The notes beneath the pieces are model-generated. The model saw only the letters and a program-made list of their open reading frames with translations, made no database searches and was not told where the DNA came from. From CAYFKJ01 sp964343605 (GTDB lineage Bacteria; Pseudomonadota; Alphaproteobacteria; UBA2966): a stretch of 64,000 nucleotides of DNA. Location: NCBI GenBank assembly GCA_964343605.1, contig CAYFKJ010000004.1, positions 468,823-532,822 on the forward strand, read 5' to 3'. Position numbers and translations under genes: made by a program. Shown piece by piece: positions 51,819 to 60,053 of this stretch (positions within the stretch are counted from its first letter, which is position 1; each line of letters begins with the position of its first letter).

Positions 51819-52583
51819 ATGCTGAAGCCCCGCATCATTCCCTGCCTCGACGTCAAGGACGGTCGCGTCGTCAAGGGCATCAACTTCGTCAATCTGGTCG
51901 ACGCCGGCGATCCGGTGGAACAGGCCAAGGTCTACGACGAGCAGGGTGCGGACGAGCTCTGCTTCCTCGACATCACGGCCAGTCACGAGAACCGCGACAC
52001 CATCTTCGATGTGGTCTCCGGCACGGCGGAGCAGTGCTTCATGCCGCTGACGGTGGGCGGCGGCGTCCGTACCGTGGAGGACATCCGCAAGCTGCTGCTG
52101 GCCGGCGCCGACAAAGTATCGATCAACACCGCCGCCATCCACAATCCCGAATTCGTGCGCGAGGCGGCCGAGAAGTTCGGCAGCCAATGCATTGTCGTCT
52201 CGGTCGACGCCAAGAGCGTCGGCCCCGATCATTGGGAGATCTTCACGCACGGCGGCCGCAACGCGACGGGCATCGAAGCCATCGGCTGGGCCCAGCGCAT
52301 GCAGGACCTGGGGGCCGGCGAAATCCTGCTCACCAGCATGGACCGCGATGGCACCAAGGAGGGCTTCAACATCCCCTTGACGCGCCGTGTGGCTGACAGT
52401 TTGAGCATACCGGTGATCGCCTCCGGCGGCGTCGGCACGCTGGACCACATGGTCGAAGGCGTGCGCGACGGTCATGCCACCGGCGTGCTGGCGGCATCCA
52501 TTTTCCACTTCGGCACCTATTCGATCGCCGAGGCCAAAGCGCACATGAAAGCCGCCGGCATCGCCGTGCGGGAAACCAGTTAG
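51819..52583 (+). CDS. hisF: Imidazole glycerol phosphate synthase cyclase subunit HisF
   Basis: The TIM barrel opens with RIIPCLDVKDGRVVKGINF (catalytic Asp11) and has the second Asp in LLTSMDRDGTKEGF, with phosphate sites LTVGGGVRT and VIASGGVGTLDHM. It closes the imidazole ring using ammonia from HisH. ATG at 51819 has GGGAGG seven bases upstream. Length is 254 residues, as usual. Confidence 0.98.
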   Translation: MLKPRIIPCLDVKDGRVVKGINFVNLVDAGDPVEQAKVYDEQGADELCFLDITASHENRDTIFDVVSGTAEQCFMPLTVGGGVRTVEDIRKLLLAGADKVSINTAAIHNPEFVREAAEKFGSQCIVVSVDAKSVGPDHWEIFTHGGRNATGIEAIGWAQRMQDLGAGEILLTSMDRDGTKEGFNIPLTRRVADSLSIPVIASGGVGTLDHMVEGVRDGHATGVLAASIFHFGTYSIAEAKAHMKAAGIAVRETS

Positions 52584-52596
52584 AGGGAAGCGAACA

Positions 52597-52962
52597 GTGG
52601 CGAAAGCAGCGGCGAAGTTTGAAACGGCGGGGGCCGATACAATCGAGCGCGTGTTTGCGGTTATCGAAAGCCGACGCGGCGGCGACGCCAAGACAAGCTA
52701 TGTCGCAAAGCAGTTCGGCAAGGGCCGCGCCAAGATCGCCGAAAAGATCGGCGAGGAGGCGGTAGAGACAGTCATCGCCGCCATCCACGACGACCGCCGC
52801 GAAATCATTGCCGAGAGCACCGACCTGATCTTTCACCTGATGATGTTGTGGGCCGACAGCGGCGTCAAACCGGTCGAGGTCTTCGGCGAACTGGCGCGGC
52901 GCGAGGGCCTTTCGGGCATCACCGAGAAGAAAAGCCGCAAACAGTTCAAGAAAAACATGTAG
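52597..52962 (+). CDS. hisE: Phosphoribosyl-ATP diphosphatase
   Basis: A MazG-like fold protein with SYVAKQFGKGRAKIAEKIGEEAVETVIAA and STDLIFHLMMLWAD, the HisE hallmark of acidic metal ligands. It converts phosphoribosyl-ATP to phosphoribosyl-AMP. The GTG start at 52597 lies 13 bases after hisF. HisI is not in the window, so HisE is separate here. Confidence 0.96.
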   Translation: MAKAAAKFETAGADTIERVFAVIESRRGGDAKTSYVAKQFGKGRAKIAEKIGEEAVETVIAAIHDDRREIIAESTDLIFHLMMLWADSGVKPVEVFGELARREGLSGITEKKSRKQFKKNM

Positions 52963-52990
52963 TTTTTCGAGACGGAACGGGGAGGGAGCG

Positions 52991-53359
52991 ATGGCTTACG
53001 ACGTCAACAATATTTTCGCCAAGATCCTCAGGGGCGAAATCCCCTGCAACAAGGTCTACGAGGACGATCACGTCCTCGCCTTCAACGATATCAATCCGCA
53101 GCGTCCGGTTCACGTCCTGGTCATTCCGAAGGGCCGCTACGTCAGCATGGACGACTTTACCGCCAACGGATCGGATGAAGAGGTGACGGCCCTGTTCCGT
53201 GCCGTCGGACAGATCGCCCGCGACCTGAACCTGGCCGAGCCGGGTTATCGGATCATTGCCAACACCGGCGAGCACGGCCACCAGGAGGTTATGCACTTCC
53301 ACGTGCACATTTTCGGCGGCGCCTCTTCCGGGCCCATGATCAAACGCATGGAGGGCTGA
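52991..53359 (+). CDS. Histidine triad (HIT) nucleotide-binding protein
   Basis: The triad motif HFHVHIFGG lies near residue 98, with NIFAKILRGEIPCNKVYEDD and VHVLVIPKGRYVSM earlier. These are Hint-type purine nucleotide phosphoramidases. The start at 52991 has GGGAGGG upstream. It is the last gene of the his run and often occurs after hisE in alphaproteobacteria. Confidence 0.95.
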   Translation: MAYDVNNIFAKILRGEIPCNKVYEDDHVLAFNDINPQRPVHVLVIPKGRYVSMDDFTANGSDEEVTALFRAVGQIARDLNLAEPGYRIIANTGEHGHQEVMHFHVHIFGGASSGPMIKRMEG

Positions 53360-53460
53360 CAGCCCGGTTGGCATATCGGCCCCCGTCTTCTCGAGGACAA
53401 GCTTGGCCCGAATCCAAGTTTCGTTTTTTGCTGAGGCAAGGGGGGGACTGAAGCTCAGTA

Positions 53461-53607
53461 TGGATCCCGGATCAAGTCCGGGATGACGCCGGGTCGTGGG
53501 ATTTCTTCCCGTCGTCATTCCGGCGAAAGCCGGAATCCAGGTTTCTTATTTCAATGGTTTGTGCGGAGCTTCGGCTCGGGATGGATCCCGGATTATATCC
53601 GGGATGG
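53461..53607. repeat. Cluster of short palindromic repeats
   Basis: Three units lie between the HIT and adenosine kinase genes: 53461-53486 (TGGATCCCGG ... CCGGGATGAC), 53513-53540 (GTCATTCCGGC ... GCCGGAATCCAGG) and 53582-53606 (TGGATCCCGG ... CCGGGATGG). Each is a short hairpin with a 3-8 base loop. The two unit types alternate, and the same types recur near 59.8-60.0 kb. The flanking genes converge. Confidence 0.8.
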
Positions 53608-53638
53608 CCGCGCGTAGAGTTGGCCCGCTTTAACGCGC

Positions 53639-54637
53639 TTATTCCGCCGCCGTTTCCTCGACCAGTTTCGCCAGCACGGTTTCCGGTCGGGCGCCGAAGT
53701 GGCTGATGATCTCGGCTGCCGCGATGGCGCCCATGCGGCCGCAGGTGTGCAAATCACGGCCGCTGGTCAGCCCATGGAGGAAACCGGAGGCGTAGAGGTC
53801 GCCGGCGCCCGTGGTATCCACGACCCGGTTGACCGGTTCGGCGTCGACCACGTGAACCTCGTCGCCCGAGACGATGATCGAGCCCTTCTCAGAGCGCGTC
53901 AGCGCGGCGATTTCGCAATGCGCCCGCACCTGCTGCAGAGCCTGATCGAAATCGTCGACCTGGTAGAGCGATTTGATTTCCTCTTCGTTGGCGAACAGGA
54001 CGTCGACCTGATGTTCGGCAAGTTCGAGGAATTCATCGCGCCAGCGGTCAACGCAGAAACTGTCCGACAGGCTTAAGGATACTTTGCGGCCGGCCGCGTG
54101 GGCGATGATGGCGGCTTTGCGGAAGGCCTGTTTGGCGCCTTCGCGGTCCCAAAGGTAGCCTTCCATGTAGGTCACCTTGGCGCGGGCGATCATGCCGTCG
54201 TCGATGTCGTCGGGCGTAAGCTGGGTGGCGGCGCCGAGATAGGTGTTCATCGTGCGCTCGGCGTCCGGCGTCACCAGAATCAGGCAGCGTCCTGTCGGCT
54301 CGCCGTCCTCGCCGCCATAGGCAGTGGTGAACTCGACGCCCATGGATCTGAGGTCGTGTGTGAAGACACGGCCCAACTGGTCGTCCCTGACCTTACCCAC
54401 ATAACCGCCCTTTGCACCCAAGCTGGCCAGGCCGGCCATGGTGTTGCCGGCGGAACCGCCCGACATTTCGATGCCGGGGCCCATGGCATCGTAGAGGCTT
54501 TCCGCCCGGTCGGCCTCGATCAACATCATTGAGCCCTTGACCAGCTCCTGGCGGATCAGGAAATCGTCATCGGCATGGGATAGAACGTCGACCAGGGCGT
54601 TGCCGATGCCGACAACGTCGAGAAGCCCGTCACTCAT
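53639..54637 (-). CDS. PfkB-family adenosine kinase
   Basis: A ribokinase-fold enzyme with GIGNALVDVL at the start, MSGGSAGNTMAGLASLGAKGGYVGKV and the catalytic anion hole VDTTGAGDLYASGFLHGL. The long NTYLGAATQL segment is typical of the adenosine-kinase-like alphaproteobacterial branch; substrate is inferred from this. ATG at 54637 has GGAG eight bases upstream; a start at 54700 is rejected. Confidence 0.92.
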   Translation of the reverse strand: MSDGLLDVVGIGNALVDVLSHADDDFLIRQELVKGSMMLIEADRAESLYDAMGPGIEMSGGSAGNTMAGLASLGAKGGYVGKVRDDQLGRVFTHDLRSMGVEFTTAYGGEDGEPTGRCLILVTPDAERTMNTYLGAATQLTPDDIDDGMIARAKVTYMEGYLWDREGAKQAFRKAAIIAHAAGRKVSLSLSDSFCVDRWRDEFLELAEHQVDVLFANEEEIKSLYQVDDFDQALQQVRAHCEIAALTRSEKGSIIVSGDEVHVVDAEPVNRVVDTTGAGDLYASGFLHGLTSGRDLHTCGRMGAIAAAEIISHFGARPETVLAKLVEETAAE

Positions 54638-54797
54638 AAATTTACTCCGAAGGAATTTGCTTTCGGCGGCGCAGTATAGGTGTCCCGCGCCGCCCCGCAA
54701 GCCAAACTCTTGTCACCAAAGCCTATGCGCCCGTTTCGTGGCAGGGTATAAATCGCGCCAGTGAAACCATTAGCGTAATTCTGCGAGCCGATCCCCC

Positions 54798-56237
54798 ATG
54801 AACGAATTGATCAAGTTGAGCGCCCGTGACGCCGTGGCCAAGCTCAAAACCGGCGAGGTCACGCCTCTCGACCTGATCGACGCCGCCGCAAAGCGGATTG
54901 CGGAGGTCGAGCCCGAAGTCAATGCTCTTCCAACGCTGTGTCTTGACCGCGCCCGGAACCGGGCCAACCGTCTGATGTCGGAGGAAACGATGGCAGCCGG
55001 GCCCAACTACCTGGCGGGCCTGCCCATCGCGGTGAAGGATCTCAACAACGTCGAAGGGGTGCGCACGACCCAGGGCTCGCCCATCTTCGCCGACGTGATA
55101 TCCGATTCGACCGATTTTCATGTCGCCCGTCTGGAGGACAACGGCGCCATCGTCATCGCCAAGGCCAATACGCCGGAATTCGGCGCCGGCGCCAATACGT
55201 TCAACGAGGTTTTCGGCCGCACCCGCAATCCCTGGGGTCTGGAAAAGAACCCCGGCGGCTCGTCGGGCGGTTCCGCGGCGGCCCTTGCGGCGGGCGAGGT
55301 CTGGCTGGCGACGGGCAGCGATCATGGCGGCAGCCTGCGCATTCCCGCCGCCTATTGTTCCGTTGTGGGCCTCCGTCCCACGCCGGGGCGGGTGTCGGCC
55401 ATGCCGTCGTCGCTGCCCTTCAGTTATCTCAGCGTCGAGGGACCGATGGCGCGCGACGTCGGCGATCTCGCGCTGATGCTCGACGCCCAGGCCGGCCCCA
55501 ATCCCGCCGATCCCATCTCGCTGCCCGCCGTGGCGGCGGGCACCTTCCAGAACGCGGTCGACAATCCGCAGAAGCCAAGGCGCATCGGTTACAGCCCAGA
55601 TCTCGGTTTCGTGCCGGTGGAGGCGGAAACCAAGGCGGTCTGCGCCGCCGCCCTGAAAGTCTTCGAAGCGATTGGCATAGCGGTGGACGAGGCCTGCCCG
55701 GACCTGAACGGCGCCTTCGAGACCTTCGACGTACTGCGCGCGGCCCAGTTCGCCGCCGGCAAGCAGCCCCTCTTGGAGGCCCACCGCGATCAGCTCAAGC
55801 CGGAAATCGTCTGGAACATCGAACACGGCTTGGAGCTGACGGCGGACGATATCGGCCGGGCGGAGCGCCGCCGGGGAGAAATGTTCCAAGATGCGGCGAA
55901 TTTCTTCTCGACCTACGATTTTCTCGTCACACCCGCCGTCGCCGCCGCTCCTTTCGACGGCGAAATCCGTTATCTCGAGGAAATCGACGGTCGGAAGTTC
56001 AATTCCTACGTCGATTGGCTGGTTTTGACCTTCGCCATTACGCTTTTGGGCTGTCCCGCCATATCCATCCCTTGCGGCTTCACCGATGAAGGCTTACCTG
56101 TTGGACTACAGATCGTCGGTCCGCCCCGCAGCGAAGCCGCCCTACTTGGGGTTTCGCGCCTGTTCGAGGAAGCGGCGGGCCTGAGCACCCTGGTGCCCAT
56201 GGACCCGAAGGCCCAGCCTTCGCCGGTCGCCGTCTAG
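54798..56237 (+). CDS. Amidase-signature family hydrolase
   Basis: The Ser-cisSer-Lys triad can be read: Lys80 in GLPIAVKDLNN, the cis-Ser in GGSSGGSAAALAAG near residue 156, and the nucleophile Ser179 in GSDHGGSLRIPA. Length is 479 residues. It hydrolyses an amide, but the substrate is unknown; no GatB or GatC neighbour is present and it lacks typical GatA extra motifs, so it is probably not GatA. It starts 160 bases after the adenosine kinase start, transcribed divergently. Confidence 0.92.
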   Translation: MNELIKLSARDAVAKLKTGEVTPLDLIDAAAKRIAEVEPEVNALPTLCLDRARNRANRLMSEETMAAGPNYLAGLPIAVKDLNNVEGVRTTQGSPIFADVISDSTDFHVARLEDNGAIVIAKANTPEFGAGANTFNEVFGRTRNPWGLEKNPGGSSGGSAAALAAGEVWLATGSDHGGSLRIPAAYCSVVGLRPTPGRVSAMPSSLPFSYLSVEGPMARDVGDLALMLDAQAGPNPADPISLPAVAAGTFQNAVDNPQKPRRIGYSPDLGFVPVEAETKAVCAAALKVFEAIGIAVDEACPDLNGAFETFDVLRAAQFAAGKQPLLEAHRDQLKPEIVWNIEHGLELTADDIGRAERRRGEMFQDAANFFSTYDFLVTPAVAAAPFDGEIRYLEEIDGRKFNSYVDWLVLTFAITLLGCPAISIPCGFTDEGLPVGLQIVGPPRSEAALLGVSRLFEEAAGLSTLVPMDPKAQPSPVAV

Positions 56238-56267
56238 CCGTCGTCGACGCTTAAGGAGAGCGAAACC

Positions 56268-56951
56268 GTGATATCAGCCATCGTCCGCGCCATCGGCCAG
56301 TTGCCCGATCCCGCCTTCCGCCGCGTCCTCGTGCGCGCCCTGGCCCTGACCGTCGGCGTCTTCGTCGCGCTGTTCGCCGGCATCTGGTATTCGCTCGGCG
56401 GTCTCGATCTCACCACCATCGGCTGGCTCTCGTGGTTGCCGGACCTCATTCTCGATCCGCTCAACTGGGCGATCAGCATTATCGCCTACGCCGTGCCGCT
56501 GCTGCTGTTTCCTGCCGTCGCCAGCTTTTTCGTCAGCCTGTTCCTCGATGAAATCGTTGAGGCCGTCGAGGAGCGTCACTACCCCACCGACCCCAAGGGA
56601 CCGGGGCTGCCGCTGGCCGACACCCTGATGGTGTCCGCCAAGTTTTCCCTGATGGTGATCCTGGTCAACATCATTGCCCTGCCGTTCTACCTCATTCCCG
56701 GCATCAACCTGCTGATCTACTACAGCGTGAACGGCTACCTCCTGAGCCGGGAATATTACGAACTGGTGGCGCTGACCCACGTCAAACCGGCGGATGCCGC
56801 CGCCCTGGCGGCCACGGCCAAGGGCCGGATCTTCTTCACCGGCGTGATCATCGCCTTCTTCTTCACCATTCCCATCGTGAACTTCTTCGCGCCCCTTATC
56901 GGTGCGGCGGCCATGGTTCACGTCTTCAAAAGCCTTGGCCCCCGTGCCTGA
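56268..56951 (+). CDS. EI24/CysZ-like membrane protein
   Basis: Four or more long hydrophobic segments appear in 227 residues (VLVRALALTVGVFVALFAGIW, AISIIAYAVPLLLFPAVASF, SLMVILVNIIALPFYLIPGIN and GVIIAFFFTIPIVNFFAPLIG). The PGINLLIYYSVNGYLLSREYY motif is a mark of EI24-domain proteins related to CysZ. CysZ is a sulfate channel in E. coli; that role cannot be transferred with confidence. The GTG start at 56268 has GGAG about 10 bases upstream. Confidence 0.87.
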   Translation: MISAIVRAIGQLPDPAFRRVLVRALALTVGVFVALFAGIWYSLGGLDLTTIGWLSWLPDLILDPLNWAISIIAYAVPLLLFPAVASFFVSLFLDEIVEAVEERHYPTDPKGPGLPLADTLMVSAKFSLMVILVNIIALPFYLIPGINLLIYYSVNGYLLSREYYELVALTHVKPADAAALAATAKGRIFFTGVIIAFFFTIPIVNFFAPLIGAAAMVHVFKSLGPRA

Positions 56952-56960
56952 CCGGTCCGA

Positions 56961-57554
56961 ATGCCGCAAAACATGATGCGAATTCCAGCCCTGATGCTGG
57001 CATCCGGGCTGGCGCTCGCGGCTTGCGGTACGCCCCAAGAGGCCACCCGTGCCACCCCGGCGCCGGTTGAAAGCCCTGATTCCGCAACGGTGACACTGGC
57101 GGAGGAGCCGGCACCGCCTCCCGTTACGCCGAAACGGGTCGCCAAGAAACGCGTGGTCGTCGCCACCCCACAACCCAGTGAACAGCTGCCTGCGCCGGAA
57201 CCGAAGCCCGCTGAGGTCGAGGTTGCGGCCAAGCCGGCGCCTGCCGCCCCGGTGGAGCCCGCCAAGCCGGCGCCGCCACCCCCGCCCCCCCCGCCGACAT
57301 CGGCCGACATCCTGGGGATGACCGGCGTTGAAGTGACGTCGTTGCTTGGAGCGCCCAATCTCGCGCGCCGCGAAAACCGTTCCGAGGTCTGGCAGTACGC
57401 CGAGAACGGCTGCGTGCTGCACGTCTTCATGCACGGCGCAAGCGGGACGGACGCGCGGGTCGATCACCTTGAGGCCACGGACATGGCCGGCGCCAAAAGC
57501 GACACGGACGGCTGTCTGGCCGACCTGGCGGCGAAAACCGAGGTCTTAAACTAG
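56961..57554 (+). CDS. Proline-rich lipoprotein with BamE/SmpA-like C-terminus
   Basis: The signal peptide ends in lipobox LAACG (about residue 22). Then comes a long Ala/Pro/Lys-rich linker, including nine consecutive prolines, and a carboxyl domain with DILGMTGVEVTSLLGAPN and RRENRSEVWQYAENGCVLHVF. That domain looks like the SmpA/OmlA/BamE fold. The linker may span the periplasm. A role in outer-membrane assembly is only suggested. It begins 9 bases after EI24 and ends adjacent to the convergent nth gene. Confidence 0.75.
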   Translation: MPQNMMRIPALMLASGLALAACGTPQEATRATPAPVESPDSATVTLAEEPAPPPVTPKRVAKKRVVVATPQPSEQLPAPEPKPAEVEVAAKPAPAAPVEPAKPAPPPPPPPPTSADILGMTGVEVTSLLGAPNLARRENRSEVWQYAENGCVLHVFMHGASGTDARVDHLEATDMAGAKSDTDGCLADLAAKTEVLN

Positions 57555-58190
57555 TTACTCGATCGTCTTCGCCTTGTAGCGGCAAAGATCGGCCACCGTA
57601 CAGACGGGACAGTCGGGCTTGCGCGCCTTGCAAGTATAGCGGCCGTGCAGGATCAGCCAGTGGTGGGCGTGCAGCTTCCAATCATCCGGCACGACCTTTA
57701 AAAGCTTCTTTTCAACCGCCAGCGGCGTCTTGCCCGGCGCCAGACCCGTGCGGTTGCCGACCCGGAAGATATGGGTGTCGACGGCGATGGTGGGTTCGCC
57801 GAAGGCGATGTTCAACACCACGTTGGCGGTCTTGCGCCCCACCCCCGGCAGGGCCTCCAGCGCCTCGCGATCCTGCGGCACCTCCGAGCCGTGTTCGTCG
57901 ATCAGCATTTGCGACAGCTTCACGACGTTTTTCGCCTTGTTGCGGTAGAGCCCGATGGACTTGATCAGGTCGCGCACCTTGGCCTCGCCCAGCTTGACCA
58001 TTTTTTGCGGCGTATCGGCGGCCTTGAACAGAGCGGGCGTCGCCTTGTTGACGCCGGCGTCGGTGGCCTGGGCCGAGAGCACCACCGCCACCAGCAACGT
58101 GAAGGGCGAGGAATATTCGAGGTCGCTCTTGGGCGCGGGGTTGACCTCGGCCAGGCGGCGGAAGAATTCGTCGATGTCGGCGTTTTTCAT
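57555..58190 (-). CDS. nth: Endonuclease III
   Basis: The helix-hairpin-helix LPGVGRKTANVVLNIAFGEP, catalytic Lys within it, Asp in AVDTHIFRVGNR and the [4Fe-4S] motif C-x6-C-x2-C-x5-C (CKARKPDCPVCTVADLC) are complete. The enzyme removes oxidised pyrimidines and nicks abasic sites. ATG at 58190 has AAAGGAA upstream; a longer frame to 58232 is less likely. DUF2244 is divergent next to it, a common alphaproteobacterial pair. Confidence 0.97.
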   Translation of the reverse strand: MKNADIDEFFRRLAEVNPAPKSDLEYSSPFTLLVAVVLSAQATDAGVNKATPALFKAADTPQKMVKLGEAKVRDLIKSIGLYRNKAKNVVKLSQMLIDEHGSEVPQDREALEALPGVGRKTANVVLNIAFGEPTIAVDTHIFRVGNRTGLAPGKTPLAVEKKLLKVVPDDWKLHAHHWLILHGRYTCKARKPDCPVCTVADLCRYKAKTIE

Positions 58191-58278
58191 GGCATTCCTT
58201 TTAGCCGCAGCCAAGCCGGATGACCAGACCACGCTGTGGTGATTTGCGGCGGCGCCGGGCGGGGCTTATATTTTCTTG

Positions 58279-58803
58279 ATGACCCGCACCAACAACTCAA
58301 CGGACCTGCCGATTACCCGGACGATCCCGTTCGATGTTTTGCTCTATCCCCATCGCTCGCTCTCGCGCTGGGGGTTTATCATCCTGATGGGCCTGCTCAC
58401 GGGATTGAGCCTGGCTGTCAGCCTGCCGTTCCTGCTGCAGGGCGCCTGGCCGGTGGCCGCTTTCTCGGGTCTGGCGGTGGCGGTCGTCTATGTCTGCTTC
58501 ATGCGCAACTACCGCGCAGGCCGCATCGTCGAAACGCTGAGGCTCGATGATTCCGAGCTGGTCGTAAGCCGCACGCCGCCGGACGGTCCGACCCGGCGCT
58601 GGCGCTTCCAGCCGTTCTGGCTGCGGGTCGCGGTGGAGCGGCCCCATCGCCCCGACAGCCGGCTCTATATCTCCAGCCACGGGCGCAGGGTGGCGGTGGG
58701 GAGTTTCCTCACCCTGCAGGAACGCCTCGATCTCGCCGAGGCGCTGCAGGCGGCGTTGAGACGCTGGCGGGCCGGTTTGACGCCCGCTGGACACCCGACC
58801 TGA
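58279..58803 (+). CDS. DUF2244 domain membrane protein
   Basis: A 174-residue protein with two adjacent membrane helices (FIILMGLLTGLSLAVSLPF and AAFSGLAVAVVYVCFM) followed by a soluble domain with WRFQPFWLRVAVERP and YISSHGRRVAVGSFL, which match DUF2244. Function is unknown. ATG at 58279 directly follows a TTG that could also start. It shares its promoter region with nth. Confidence 0.9.
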   Translation: MTRTNNSTDLPITRTIPFDVLLYPHRSLSRWGFIILMGLLTGLSLAVSLPFLLQGAWPVAAFSGLAVAVVYVCFMRNYRAGRIVETLRLDDSELVVSRTPPDGPTRRWRFQPFWLRVAVERPHRPDSRLYISSHGRRVAVGSFLTLQERLDLAEALQAALRRWRAGLTPAGHPT

Positions 58804-58884
58804 CCGCACCGCAGGAACCGGGTGGTTCCGCACCTCCGGCAGCCTGACAATAAGGTCAACATCAACTGCTGCTGGAAGATGAAA

Positions 58885-59772
58885 ATGAACACCACCGTAT
58901 TGGCATTCGCAGGCGCCGACATGAACCCCAGGGATTACTCCCGCATCGAAGCCGCCATCCACTATCTGGCGGAGAACTACGTCGACCAACCTTCATTGGG
59001 CGAGATGGCGGCATCCGCCGGTCTCAGCGAGGCCCATTTCCAGCGCCTGTTCTCGCGCTGGGCCGGTCTCTCGCCCAAACGTTTCGTGCAATACCTTTCG
59101 CTGGAGCACGCCAAGCGCTCGTTGGTGCAGTCGCAGAGCGTGCTGGACGCCGCGTTCGACGCCGGATTGTCGGGACCGGGGCGGCTGCACGACCTCTTTG
59201 TCGCCTGTGAGGCCATGACGCCCGGCGAATACAAGGCGCAAGGCGAGGGCCTGGAAATCGTTTACGGCTACGCGCCGAGCCCGTTCGGCGAATGCCTGAT
59301 CGGCGAGACCGACCGCGGCGTCTGCGGCATCGCCTTCGTTGACGGCGGTGACCGGGAAGCGGCCTTCGACGATCTGGCGGCGCGCTGGCCTGGCGCCCGG
59401 TTCCGGCGCGATGACAGGCAAATTAAATCAACGGCATCAAAGGTTTACGCCGTTTATTCCGACATCGAATCGACTGAGAGTGCATCGTTGAAGCTGCTCC
59501 TCAAGGGCACCAATTTCCAGCTTCGCGTCTGGGACGCCTTGATGCGAATCCCGTCGGGCTGCGTCACCTCTTACGAGGACCTCGCGGTGCGAGTCGGCAA
59601 GCCGGGCGCCGCCCGCGCCGTGGCCGGCGCCGTGGCGCGCAATCCGCTGGGACCTATCGTGCCCTGCCACCGCGTCATCCGGGCAACCGGGGCGATCACC
59701 GGCTACTACTGGGGCCCCGACCGCAAACGCGCCATCCTGGCCTGGGAAGCCGCCCGCGCCGAAGCGGCTTAG
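58885..59772 (+). CDS. Ada-like protein: AraC helix-turn-helix plus DNA methyltransferase domain
   Basis: Residues about 20-110 form an AraC-type helix-turn-helix pair (LGEMAASAGLSEAHFQRLFS, then SVLDAAFDAGLSGPGRLHD). Residues about 120-290 form an O6-alkylguanine alkyltransferase with the suicide Cys in IVPCHRVI. The zinc-binding methylphosphotriester domain of true Ada is absent. It probably repairs DNA and may control its own gene. ATG at 58885 has GGAAGA upstream; ATG at 58921 is an alternative. Confidence 0.93.
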   Translation: MNTTVLAFAGADMNPRDYSRIEAAIHYLAENYVDQPSLGEMAASAGLSEAHFQRLFSRWAGLSPKRFVQYLSLEHAKRSLVQSQSVLDAAFDAGLSGPGRLHDLFVACEAMTPGEYKAQGEGLEIVYGYAPSPFGECLIGETDRGVCGIAFVDGGDREAAFDDLAARWPGARFRRDDRQIKSTASKVYAVYSDIESTESASLKLLLKGTNFQLRVWDALMRIPSGCVTSYEDLAVRVGKPGAARAVAGAVARNPLGPIVPCHRVIRATGAITGYYWGPDRKRAILAWEAARAEAA

Positions 59773-59790
59773 AGCCCGATCTATTTCATC

Positions 59791-60041
59791 GTCATTCCGG
59801 CGAAAGCCGGAATCCAGGTTTTGTTTTTCCTCTTAGGCCCGAGTATTCAATTAGGCCGAAAAAAAGAAACATGGACCCCGGATCAAGTCCAGGGTGACGG
59901 TATGCTGGGCGGTTTCTTTAGGCGTCATTCCCGCGGAAGCGGGAATCCATGCCGCTTTACTCGGTATCAGGGCCCCGTCCCTCAATTCAGGCGCTCAGGC
60001 CTGGATCCCGGACATTTGCGGGCGCAAATTCCGGGATGACG
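59791..60041. repeat. Cluster of short palindromic repeats
   Basis: Four hairpin units lie between the Ada-like gene and dapB: 59791-59818 (identical in all positions to the unit at 53513-53540), 59871-59898 (ATGGACCCCGG ... CCAGGGTGACGG, an imperfect relative of the TGGATCCCGG type), 59923-59950 (GTCATTCCCGC ... GCGGGAATCCATGCC) and 60002-60041 (TGGATCCCGG ... CCGGGATGAC with a longer loop). The flanking genes converge. Confidence 0.8.
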
Positions 60042-60053
60042 GTTAGGGATGTA

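Noticed and set aside
53461..53607. Repeats considered as a CRISPR array
   Set aside because: Units alternate between two types, are themselves palindromic, lack constant-length spacers, and no cas gene is near.
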